Shown piece after piece: positions 4,631 to 10,475 of a DNA stretch of 10,475 nt (position 1 is its first letter; the number at the start of each line of letters is the position of its first letter). The stretch is from an uncultured Eubacteriales bacterium. GTDB taxonomy: Bacteria > Bacillota > Clostridia > Oscillospirales > Acutalibacteraceae. Position numbers and translations under genes: made by a program. The stretch covers positions 1 to 10,475 of the forward strand of contig CAKTEU010000048.1 in NCBI GenBank assembly GCA_934552855.1. Reading direction: 5' to 3'. The notes below the pieces were generated by a model, which was not told the origin of the DNA, did not search any database, and worked only from the letters and a program-made list of their open reading frames with translations.

Positions 4631-4659
4631 ATTGTATCACTTTTGTTCAAAAAAATCAA
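4631..4659 (-). promoter_or_regulatory. Candidate leftward promoter beside the integrase start
   Basis: TTGATT (4659-4654) and TACAAT (4636-4631) are separated by 17 nt, with 4 and 5 matches to consensus. It overlaps the integrase ribosome binding site on the other strand and leads to the terminator at 4534-4568. Confidence 0.4.
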
Positions 4660-4673
4660 GGAGTGATATTATA

Positions 4674-5735
4674 GTGAAAAAATCAAAAAAAGAAAGGAAA
4701 TTTACAACAATCACCTTTTATATCAAAGGCAAAAAAATCAGAAAGTCAATTTCATATTATACTCTTGCCGAGCTTACCGAAAAGCGGCAAAAAATAGAAG
4801 AAGAACTTCGCCGTGAAAATTCCGATAAGTTTTCCGATATTGCCGACCGTTGGCAGGAAGAACACGACGAAGAAGTGAAAAGCTATACCCAAAGCTGCTA
4901 TGTTGCACCCCTGAAAGACCTAAAAGCCGAGTTCGGCGAAAAACCGGTGAATGAAATCGGTTCAATTGAATTTCAGATGTTTCTCGACAAAATGAAGAAA
5001 CAAGGTTTTGCAAAGCAAACAATTCGGCTTCGCAAAATCGTGATGAAAATGGTTCTTGATTATGCTCTTGCGCATAAGATGATTATTTACAACCCTATTT
5101 CGGTTTGTAAAGTGCCTAAAAACTCAAAAAAGAGCACAAGAACTCCACCCTCTGATACTGATGTTGAATTGATTAAATCTCACCCGGAGGGTACTTTCGG
5201 TTTGTACTGTAACTTTCTTCTCTATACCGGCCTTCGGCGTGAAGAAGCGCTTGCACTTTCGTTCGATGATATAGACTTTGAAAAGAAAACAATTCGTGTT
5301 TCAAAAGTTGTTGTTTTTGAAGGAAGCAAACCCGTTGTTCGCGACAGCACAAAAACTGAAGCCGGCGAAAGATATGTTCCGCTGCTTGAACCCGTCGAAA
5401 AACTTCTCTCGGCTGTTTCGGAAAAGCAAGGACTTCTATTCTCCGGCAAGTACGGCATTATGACGAAATATGAATTTGACAAAGGCTTTCGGAAATACAA
5501 GGACTCAACCGGAATTTCCTGCACATCACATCAGCTTCGGCATTACTTTGCAACACTGTGCTTCGACGCTGAACTAAAAGAAAAAGATGTTCAGGAAATC
5601 ATGGGTCATTCAAAAATTTCTTTAACACACGATGTCTATACGCATATCAGAAAGCAGCGAAAAGAACAAAGCACAGAAAAACTCAATGCTTTCCTGTTGG
5701 CAAAAGAAAAAGAAAAATCCGAAGTTTCAGCCTAA
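4674..5735 (+). CDS. Tyrosine recombinase/integrase
   Basis: This is a 353-residue phage/ICE-type integrase. The N-terminus (about 1-50) is a lysine-rich arm-binding-like segment (RKFTTITFYIKGKKIRK). Residues about 51-145 are the SAM-like core-binding domain (FSDIADRWQEEH). The rest is the catalytic domain with the full set of residues: R188 (TGLRREE), K227 (TKTEAGER), H286 and R289 (HQLRHYF), H312 (MGHSKIS) and nucleophile Y322 (DVYTHI). I start at the GTG at 4674 because AAGGAG (4658-4663) lies 10 nt upstream; the in-frame ATG at 4611 has no such site. Its end is followed by 11-bp iterons and then by the 3' end of tRNA-Ser, so it probably integrates its element at that tRNA. It reads divergently from the hicA operon. 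Confidence 0.93.
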   Translation: MKKSKKERKFTTITFYIKGKKIRKSISYYTLAELTEKRQKIEEELRRENSDKFSDIADRWQEEHDEEVKSYTQSCYVAPLKDLKAEFGEKPVNEIGSIEFQMFLDKMKKQGFAKQTIRLRKIVMKMVLDYALAHKMIIYNPISVCKVPKNSKKSTRTPPSDTDVELIKSHPEGTFGLYCNFLLYTGLRREEALALSFDDIDFEKKTIRVSKVVVFEGSKPVVRDSTKTEAGERYVPLLEPVEKLLSAVSEKQGLLFSGKYGIMTKYEFDKGFRKYKDSTGISCTSHQLRHYFATLCFDAELKEKDVQEIMGHSKISLTHDVYTHIRKQRKEQSTEKLNAFLLAKEKEKSEVSA

Positions 5736-5768
5736 AAAGTGTGGTCAAAGTGTGGTCAAAAAGTGTTC
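5736..5768. repeat. 11-bp iterons after the integrase, possible arm-type sites
   Basis: AAAGTGTGGTC occurs at 5736-5746 and 5747-5757 in perfect tandem, then a shortened form (AAAGTGTTC) at 5760-5768. The period is about one helical turn and the repeats begin directly after the integrase stop codon, between it and the tRNA-Ser gene. Short direct repeats next to an attachment site are typical arm-type binding sites for the integrase N-terminal domain. Binding is inferred. Confidence 0.6.
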
Positions 5769-5832
5769 AACTGGGTCTAAAATAGTCCAATTCTGTCAAT
5801 GCCTACTTCGCCGAAGCGGTAACAATTCATAT

Positions 5833-5875
5833 AAAAGAAGAAGCCGCAAACCCTTATAAATAAAGGATTTACGGC
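5833..5875 (-). terminator. Terminator after tRNA-Ser (possibly bidirectional)
   Basis: GCCGCAAACCCTT (5843-5855) pairs with AAGGATTTACGGC (5863-5875) over 13 bp including two G-U-type pairs, with a 7-nt loop. Leftward the stem is followed by TTCTTCTTTTATA, a T-rich tail. It lies 7 bp beyond the tRNA-Ser 3' end. Forward, GTTTTC follows, so it may also stop integrase transcripts. Confidence 0.6.
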
Positions 5876-5882
5876 GTTTTCA

Positions 5883-5974
5883 TGGCGGAGAGCATGGGAT
5901 TCGAACCCACGAACCGCTTTTGACGGTTACACGATTTCCAATCGTGCTCCTTCGACCAGCTCGGACAACTCTCC
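5883..5974 (-). tRNA. tRNA-Ser (anticodon GGA)
   Basis: The gene runs from 5' GGAGAGT (5974-5968) to GCTCTCC, discriminator G and encoded CCA (5885-5883), 92 nt. The anticodon stem CACGA/TCGTG holds the loop TTGGAAA, giving GGA. The T-arm GTGGGTTCGAATCCCAT and a long variable arm (AACCG...CGGTT) identify a class II serine tRNA. Its 3' end faces the integrase gene and is the likely attachment site. The gene looks intact, as expected when integration restores the 3' end. Confidence 0.96.
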
Positions 5975-6047
5975 ATAAATATTTCTTGTTCGCCGGCAAC
6001 CGATAAGTTTTTTCAAAAGAAAGACTTATGATTTGCCGACTTGTTGT

Positions 6048-6076
6048 AGTATACATTTTTGAAAGATATTTGTCAA
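6048..6076 (-). promoter_or_regulatory. Promoter of tRNA-Ser
   Basis: On the minus strand TTGACA (6076-6071) and TATACT (6053-6048) are separated by 17 nt. The start near 6041 leaves a leader of about 67 nt before the tRNA. That leader contains an imperfect hairpin with ATAAGT/ACTTAT ends (about 6003-6029) that may guide 5' processing. Confidence 0.75.
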
Positions 6077-6183
6077 GTCCTTTTTCAAAAATCTTTTTGT
6101 TCAAGGCTCAAAGCAGTGTACGTCATACTTTGTCCGTATTTTTCATAATTATATTCAAAAGCTTTTTCGGGAGGAATCGGACT

Positions 6184-6957
6184 TTGTTTGTGGTAATTGA
6201 AAAAGACGAAGAACAGGAAGGCATTTTTGAACGCTTTAAAGACCTTTTCAGGCAACCGCTTGTTGAAAAAAGAAAAGTCGAAGTTCCAAACGCTCTCCCT
6301 TATTACATTATTAATGCAAAAAGCTATCGCGGCGTTTGTCCTTGGGAAAAGGTTGAAGAAGCCGCCGGTGCGCTGCGTTCAAGAGTTCTTCTTCCGCCGG
6401 AAACAATTCTTCCCTCGGAAAGCCTTCTTCGTCCGTTTGAACCTAACGTATTTTTTGAACGCCTGCTTTTCAATACCGCCGCAGACGCAATCAAAAAAAT
6501 GCGCCTTGATCCCTGCCGGGTCAGCGTAACCGTTTTTGACGAAAACGCATATCTTATAGACCTTGTTGAAAGGCTTGTTCCGCTCGCCTTTCAGCTTCGG
6601 ATAATCACAAACTGCGGTGCGGCTTATGAACAGCTCGGTGCTTACCTTCTTGAACGGTTCGGAATTTCGCTTCTTGTTTCCGCACGGGCAGACAACAGCG
6701 TTCTTTCAAGCACGTTCATTATTTCCGCTTCGGGAAAAGCCGTGCCGCTGATTTTTCCCGGTATCCTTTTCACAAACCGAAAAGAAAAGCTTATGAACGC
6801 CGTTGTTATGAGCGGAAAAGGTTTTGACCTTCCGAAAAAGTACACCGAACTTCTTCCTAAAAATATTGGGCCGGCCGTCTTTGCCGGAGCGCTTTATGAG
6901 CTTTGCGGCGCAGACGAACTCGGTCAAATGAGATACAATAGCACTTTTGCGGTTTAG
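6184..6957 (+). CDS. Unrecognised conserved-looking protein, 257 residues
   Basis: I do not recognise this family. I place the start at TTG 6184, since GGGAGG (6169-6174) is 9 nt upstream; a GTG at 6190 is 15 nt away, and an ATG at 6028 would add 52 residues that overlap the tRNA-Ser promoter. The protein begins acidic (EKDEEQEG) and has no signal peptide or membrane segment. A conserved-looking stretch SYRGVCPWEKVEEAAG lies at about 47-62. The part from about 109 to 200 alternates strands and helices (CRVSVTVFDENAYLIDLVERL, cut here at DENAY; FQLRIITNC; FGISLLVSAR), suggesting an alpha/beta Rossmann-like fold. It stands alone between tRNA-Ser and the LRR gene, which has its own promoter. It is probably host backbone rather than part of the element. 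Confidence 0.75.
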   Translation: MFVVIEKDEEQEGIFERFKDLFRQPLVEKRKVEVPNALPYYIINAKSYRGVCPWEKVEEAAGALRSRVLLPPETILPSESLLRPFEPNVFFERLLFNTAADAIKKMRLDPCRVSVTVFDENAYLIDLVERLVPLAFQLRIITNCGAAYEQLGAYLLERFGISLLVSARADNSVLSSTFIISASGKAVPLIFPGILFTNRKEKLMNAVVMSGKGFDLPKKYTELLPKNIGPAVFAGALYELCGADELGQMRYNSTFAV

Positions 6958-6989
6958 TAAATATTTTTTTGAAAAACGGGGAAATTCTG

Positions 6990-7018
6990 TTGACAAGAGC
7001 GAATATTGGGAATATAAT
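6990..7018 (+). promoter_or_regulatory. Perfect consensus sigma-A promoter of the LRR protein
   Basis: TTGACA (6990-6995) and TATAAT (7013-7018) match consensus exactly with a 17-nt spacer. The predicted start near 7025 gives a short leader of about 28 nt with AGGAGGT (7037-7043). High constitutive expression is expected unless a regulator acts; no clear operator palindrome overlaps it. Confidence 0.88.
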
Positions 7019-7052
7019 ATTCTTATCTCGATTAACAGGAGGTCAAAAACAG

Positions 7053-10013
7053 ATGAAAAATCGCATTCAAAAAACACTTGCACTAATGCTGGTGCTTGTT
7101 ATGACGCTTACGGCTCTTCCGTTTGCGGCGGTGACGGCAGCAGCAAAATCAGCTTCGGAACAGTCAGAAATAATTATCGGTGACGATGATTATTTTTATG
7201 AACTTGACGAACGCTGGAACGACTGGAATGAAGAAACCGACGAACCCATTTATATCACATATGCCAAAATTATCGGCACGTCGGAAGGTCTTTCCGGCGA
7301 CGTTACCATTCCGTCAACCCTCGGCGGCTATCCGGTTGAGGAAATCTCAGGCGATGCATTTTCCGACAGAGTGAATATCACAAGCGTTGTTATTCCGGAA
7401 AGCGTAAGATCCATTGAGTACGGTTACTACGACGATAGTTACTACAACGCAGAAACCGAAGAAGACGGCCGCCAATACGGTGCCTTTTCTCGCTGTACTT
7501 CACTCAAAAGCGTTACATTTTTAGGTGAAGAAACAGAAATCGGAGGCTCTGCATTTTGTGGCTGCACGGCTCTTGAAAATGTAAATATTCCGAATAAAGC
7601 CGAAAGCATAAACAATAATGTTTTTGCAGGCTGCTCATCACTTGAAAGCATAGTTTTACCGGAAAGTATTTGTGAAATCTACTACAATGCTTTTGACAGC
7701 TGCTCATCTCTTAAAAACATTAACATTCCGAACAATGTCAGTTGTATAGGAGAGCGTGCATTTTCATACTGCACCTCGCTTGAAAGCATAGCATTGCCGG
7801 AAAAGCTCGAGTCAATCGGCAATAACGCATTTTACAATTGCCCGTCTCTTAAAAGCATTGTCATTCCGCAATTGACAACCGGTATCGGAAGCTACGCTTT
7901 CTACGGCTGTACTTCTCTTTCTGATATTTCTATACTTTCCGATAAAATCGAACATATAGATTGTTCCGCTTTTGAGGACACCGCATATTATAAAAACAGT
8001 TCAAATTGGGAAAACGATGTTCTTTATATCGGAAACTATCTCATCAAAGCAAAAGAAGATATTTCCGGTGATTACACGGTAAAAGACAGCACACTTCTTA
8101 TTGCCGAGGAAGCTTTTGCATACTGCGATAGCCTCACCGGCGTAACTATGCCGGATAGCTTGCTCTATATCTGTGAAGACGCTTTTGAAGATTGCTACTA
8201 CCTTTCCTCCGTAGAATTCGACAATAACTTAAAGTCAATCTATAGATGGGCTTTTGAAGGGTGTCGATCACTTTCAGAAATCACTATTCCTGAAAACGTA
8301 GCAAAAATCGGCGACGGTGCTTTTAGATATTGCACTGCGCTTTCAAAGCTTGAAATTAAAAACGGCGTTAAGAAAATCGGTTCGGAGGCTTTCTGGGACT
8401 GTTCTTCACTTGAAAGCGTATTCATTCCGGAAAGTGTAACAGAGATTTACGGTTCAACATTTGCTGTCTGTGAAAAGCTTAAAAGCATAAATGTCAGTGC
8501 AAACAATAAATATTATTGTTCCGAAAACGGTATTCTGTTTGCAAACGCCATGAATTATGACTGGGACGAAGACGATAATGAAATAATTACAGTTGCAAAA
8601 GAAAAAGCAGACTTATTGTGCTATCCGAAAGGCAAAACAGCAGCATCTTACAGTATTCCGAACAGCGTAGAATCCATTGACAGCTATGCATTTTACGGCA
8701 ATGAAAGCCTTGAAAGCATTGACATTCCCGACACAGTCAATCTTGTAGGCTCTTATGCTTTTGAAGGCTGTTCAAGCCTCAAAAGCATCTCTGTTCCTGA
8801 AGGTGTATACAACATAGACGGCCATACTTTTTCAAACTGCACGTCACTCAAAGAGACTAATCTTCCCGGTACTGTTAGCTCTATCTCATACTATGCCTTC
8901 GGCGGTTGTACTTCTCTTGAAAGCATCAATATTCCCGACGGTGTATCGTATATCGGCTCAGACGCTTTTTCAGGCTGCTCCTCACTCAAAGCCATCAATA
9001 TTCCGTCCAACATTGAAATAATCAACGACGGCACGTTCGAGGGTTGTTCATCACTTGAAAGCGTTGAAATCCCATACGGCGTAACCGAAATCGAATATGA
9101 CGCATTCAACAATTGCACGTCCCTCAGCAGGGTTAATCTTCCGGCGACATTGGAAAGGGTTGAAAGCAGAGCTTTCTATAACTGCCCCGCCCTCAAAGAG
9201 GTAACAATTTATGCCGGTGTTGATGAAATAGAAAGCTATGCTTTCGGTTGCTATGAAAGTGAGCGTTGGGGCATGTCTCCCGTTCCCGGCTTCACAATCT
9301 ACGGTTTCACAGGCACTGCGGCGGAAGAATACGCAGACGCATACGGCTTAAACTTTGTCAGCATTGACGGCTCACACGTTCATCTTTTCGGCGATTGGGA
9401 AGTTACAAAGGAAGCAACCGTTGTATCAACCGGCGAAGAAACACGCACCTGCCCCGACTGCGGCAAAACACAGACAAGAGAAATTGAAAAGCTTCCCTCA
9501 AACGAAGTATTCAACGAGGAAACCGGCATTTCGATTATCTATCCGCAAGACACATATGATCATTACGGCGAAGTTTCGGTAAGCGCTGAAGAAAAAACAA
9601 GCGGTGCTGCCCTTGACGCACTCAACGCAGAAAAGAACGGCAAAAAGACCCTCTTTGACATTTCAATGTATATTGACGGCGAAAAGCTCAATGCAGACGA
9701 TATGGAAGGCAACCCCGTTTGGGTCAAAGTTCCCCTTCCGGAAGGCTACGACGCTTCAAAAACCAACGTATATTACGTTAACGACGAAGGTAAACTTGAA
9801 AAAATGAAGAGCTTTGTTGACGGCGATTATGTTTACTTTGAAGCGGCTCACTTCAGCGATTATGCAATTGTTGAGGAAACCGAGCCCTCCGTAAACTGCG
9901 ATCATATCTGCCACAAAAAGGGCATTGCAAGATTCTTCTATAAGATTGCACGCATCTTCTGGAAGATGTTCAAAAAGAATCAAATCTGTAAATGTGGTGC
10001 TTATCATTATTAA
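7053..10013 (+). CDS. Secreted BspA-like leucine-rich-repeat surface protein
   Basis: This is a 986-residue exported protein. Residues 1 to about 31 are a signal peptide (MKNRIQK, hydrophobic LALMLVLVMTLTALPFAA, then AAAKS). From about 85 to 750 there are some 24 LRR_5/BspA-type units of about 23 residues with the pattern AF-x-x-C-x-S-L-x-x-I-x-I-P. Two longer inserts break the array (about 308-352, ENDVLYIGNYLIKAKED; and 479-536, NKYYCSENGILF). After the array come HVHLFGDWEVTKEAT and TCPDCGKTQTREIEKL (about 775-815), then a beta-rich domain and a C-terminal tail CDHICHK...CKCGAYHY (949-986). I start at ATG 7053 because AGGAGGT is 9 nt upstream and the signal peptide follows; the upstream ATG at 6969 precedes the promoter. 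BspA-like proteins act in adhesion to host or other cells. No LPXTG motif is seen. Confidence 0.93.
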   Translation: MKNRIQKTLALMLVLVMTLTALPFAAVTAAAKSASEQSEIIIGDDDYFYELDERWNDWNEETDEPIYITYAKIIGTSEGLSGDVTIPSTLGGYPVEEISGDAFSDRVNITSVVIPESVRSIEYGYYDDSYYNAETEEDGRQYGAFSRCTSLKSVTFLGEETEIGGSAFCGCTALENVNIPNKAESINNNVFAGCSSLESIVLPESICEIYYNAFDSCSSLKNINIPNNVSCIGERAFSYCTSLESIALPEKLESIGNNAFYNCPSLKSIVIPQLTTGIGSYAFYGCTSLSDISILSDKIEHIDCSAFEDTAYYKNSSNWENDVLYIGNYLIKAKEDISGDYTVKDSTLLIAEEAFAYCDSLTGVTMPDSLLYICEDAFEDCYYLSSVEFDNNLKSIYRWAFEGCRSLSEITIPENVAKIGDGAFRYCTALSKLEIKNGVKKIGSEAFWDCSSLESVFIPESVTEIYGSTFAVCEKLKSINVSANNKYYCSENGILFANAMNYDWDEDDNEIITVAKEKADLLCYPKGKTAASYSIPNSVESIDSYAFYGNESLESIDIPDTVNLVGSYAFEGCSSLKSISVPEGVYNIDGHTFSNCTSLKETNLPGTVSSISYYAFGGCTSLESINIPDGVSYIGSDAFSGCSSLKAINIPSNIEIINDGTFEGCSSLESVEIPYGVTEIEYDAFNNCTSLSRVNLPATLERVESRAFYNCPALKEVTIYAGVDEIESYAFGCYESERWGMSPVPGFTIYGFTGTAAEEYADAYGLNFVSIDGSHVHLFGDWEVTKEATVVSTGEETRTCPDCGKTQTREIEKLPSNEVFNEETGISIIYPQDTYDHYGEVSVSAEEKTSGAALDALNAEKNGKKTLFDISMYIDGEKLNADDMEGNPVWVKVPLPEGYDASKTNVYYVNDEGKLEKMKSFVDGDYVYFEAAHFSDYAIVEETEPSVNCDHICHKKGIARFFYKIARIFWKMFKKNQICKCGAYHY

Positions 10014-10033
10014 TCATTTGACAATATAGCAGC

Positions 10034-10062
10034 AACCCCCGCAGCGACAAACTGCGGGGGTT
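10034..10062 (+). terminator. Terminator of the LRR gene
   Basis: AACCCCCGCAG (10034-10044) and CTGCGGGGGTT (10052-10062) form a perfect 11-bp stem with a 7-nt loop, 20 nt after the stop codon. The tail is only moderately T-rich, with a T6 run further on (10078-10083). Confidence 0.75.
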
Positions 10063-10092
10063 ATGTTATGCGTTTGCTTTTTTAAGATAAAC

Positions 10093-10120
10093 AAAAAAGG
10101 CACTTGCTTTTGCAAGTGCC
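10093..10120 (-). terminator. Terminator of the tRNA cluster
   Basis: Leftward, GGCACTTGC (10120-10112) pairs with GCAAGTGCC (10107-10099) around an AAAA loop and is followed by six T residues (10098-10093). It lies just beyond the last tRNA of the cluster (Gly) and faces the LRR gene terminator. Confidence 0.8.
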
Positions 10121-10125
10121 CTAAA

Positions 10126-10201
10126 TGGAGCGGATGACGGGGCTCGAACCCGCTACCTCCACCTTGGCAAGGTGGCGCTCTACCAGATGAGCTACATCCG
10201 C
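10126..10201 (-). tRNA. tRNA-Gly (anticodon GCC)
   Basis: A 76-nt cloverleaf with acceptor GCGGATG/CATCCGC, discriminator T and encoded CCA (10128-10126). The anticodon stem CACCT/AGGTG holds TTGCCAA, giving GCC. It is the last of four tRNAs transcribed leftward. Confidence 0.96.
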
Positions 10202-10232
10202 ATATGTAACCGCCGACTATTAACGGTTACTT

Positions 10233-10308
<76 letters not shown>

Positions 10309-10319
10309 AAACAAAAAAA

Positions 10320-10396
10320 TGGCGACCCGGAACGGGCTCGAACCGTCGACCTCTAGCGTGACAGGCTAGCGTTCTAACCAACTGAACTACCGGGCC
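10320..10396 (-). tRNA. tRNA-Asp (anticodon GTC)
   Basis: A 77-nt cloverleaf with acceptor GGCCCGG/CCGGGTC (one G-U), discriminator G as expected for Asp, and encoded CCA (10322-10320). The anticodon loop CTGTCAC gives GTC. Confidence 0.96.
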
Positions 10397-10399
10397 ATT

Positions 10400-10475
10400 T
10401 GGTGGGAACAACAGGGCTCGAACCTGTGACCCTCTGCTTGTAAGGCAGATGCTCTCCCAGCTGAGCTATGCTCCC
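10400..10475 (-). tRNA. tRNA-Val (anticodon TAC)
   Basis: A 76-nt cloverleaf with acceptor GGGAGCA/TGTTCCC, discriminator A and encoded CCA (10402-10400). The anticodon loop CTTACAA gives TAC. Its 5' base is the last base of the window, so the gene is complete but its promoter, or further tRNAs upstream, lie outside. Confidence 0.95.

Larger units (their letters stand above)
4292..4673. other. Intergenic region between the hicA promoter and the integrase
   Basis: About 380 bp hold no convincing protein gene. The region contains a perfect 17-bp odd palindrome at 4404-4420, two hairpins each followed by a leftward T-run (4470-4505 and 4534-4568), a leftward promoter candidate at 4631-4659 and the integrase ribosome binding site at 4658-4663. 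A 70-codon leftward reading frame (4500-4288) has no ribosome binding site and runs through these structures, so I do not call it a gene. The density of inverted repeats suggests regulatory RNA or recombination sites. Confidence 0.5.

Noticed and set aside
4611..4673. Upstream ATG for the integrase
   Set aside because: No ribosome binding site; AAGGAG is correctly placed for the GTG at 4674, and the added residues do not look like an integrase N-terminus.
4292..4673. T-box or other known riboswitch
   Set aside because: No T-box core (GGGTGGAACCGCG-like) or other riboswitch core motif recognised, and no downstream gene of the right kind.
5880..6104. 74-codon leftward ORF over tRNA-Ser
   Set aside because: It is a translation of the tRNA gene and its leader.
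6028..6183. Upstream ATG for the 257-residue protein
   Set aside because: The extra segment overlaps the tRNA-Ser promoter and is of low-complexity Phe/Ile type; GGGAGG supports the TTG at 6184.
6969..7052. Upstream ATG for the LRR protein
   Set aside because: It precedes the perfect promoter and would place residues in front of the signal peptide.
7180..9582. Several 60-75-codon ORFs in other frames over the LRR gene
   Set aside because: They are shadows of the repetitive coding sequence, without ribosome binding sites.

Overview
This looks like a chromosomal window from a low-to-moderate GC Firmicute of class Clostridia, most likely a gut Oscillospiraceae/Ruminococcaceae-type organism. 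The reasons are strong AGGAGG-type ribosome binding sites, near-consensus sigma-A promoters, tRNA genes with encoded CCA, and a large secreted BspA-like leucine-rich-repeat protein whose Cys/His C-terminal tail I recall from surface proteins of this group.

Left part (1 to about 5880) reads as one end of an integrative element. A strong leftward promoter (96-124) drives a very short or interrupted ORF off the left edge, divergent from a small CI/Cro-type repressor (224-565). Then come a 505-residue TerB-like/SAP/PD-(D/E)XK nuclease (631-2148), a fused MNT-HEPN (MntA-HepT-type) protein (2272-2934), a leftward three-gene operon hicA-hicB-secB-like (4218 to 3072), and a tyrosine recombinase (4674-5735) whose 3' end lies 147 bp from the 3' end of a tRNA-Ser gene, the classical target of such integrases. 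The MNT-HEPN gene is bracketed by two 115-bp direct repeats (2158-2272 and 2940-3054; 111 of 115 positions identical by eye). Each repeat carries a hairpin, an operator-like palindrome, a possible promoter and a ribosome binding site. The second copy has lost its gene exactly at the start codon.

The most notable system is the hicA-hicB-secB-like operon. It has the layout of a tripartite toxin-antitoxin-chaperone module: toxin and antitoxin overlap by 4 nt, the chaperone-like gene follows after 2 nt with its ribosome binding site inside the hicB tail, the antitoxin has an unusual hydrophobic C-terminal tail, and a 31-bp inverted repeat lies over the operon promoter. With the nuclease and the MNT-HEPN protein this makes a compact toxin/defence cargo between the repressor and the integrase.

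Right part (about 5883 to 10475) looks like host backbone: tRNA-Ser(GGA) with its own promoter, an unrecognised 257-residue gene with a probable TTG start, the LRR surface protein behind a perfect TTGACA-N17-TATAAT promoter, and a leftward tRNA cluster Val-Asp-Phe-Gly with its own terminator. Nothing here was checked by database search; family calls rest on motifs read by eye.
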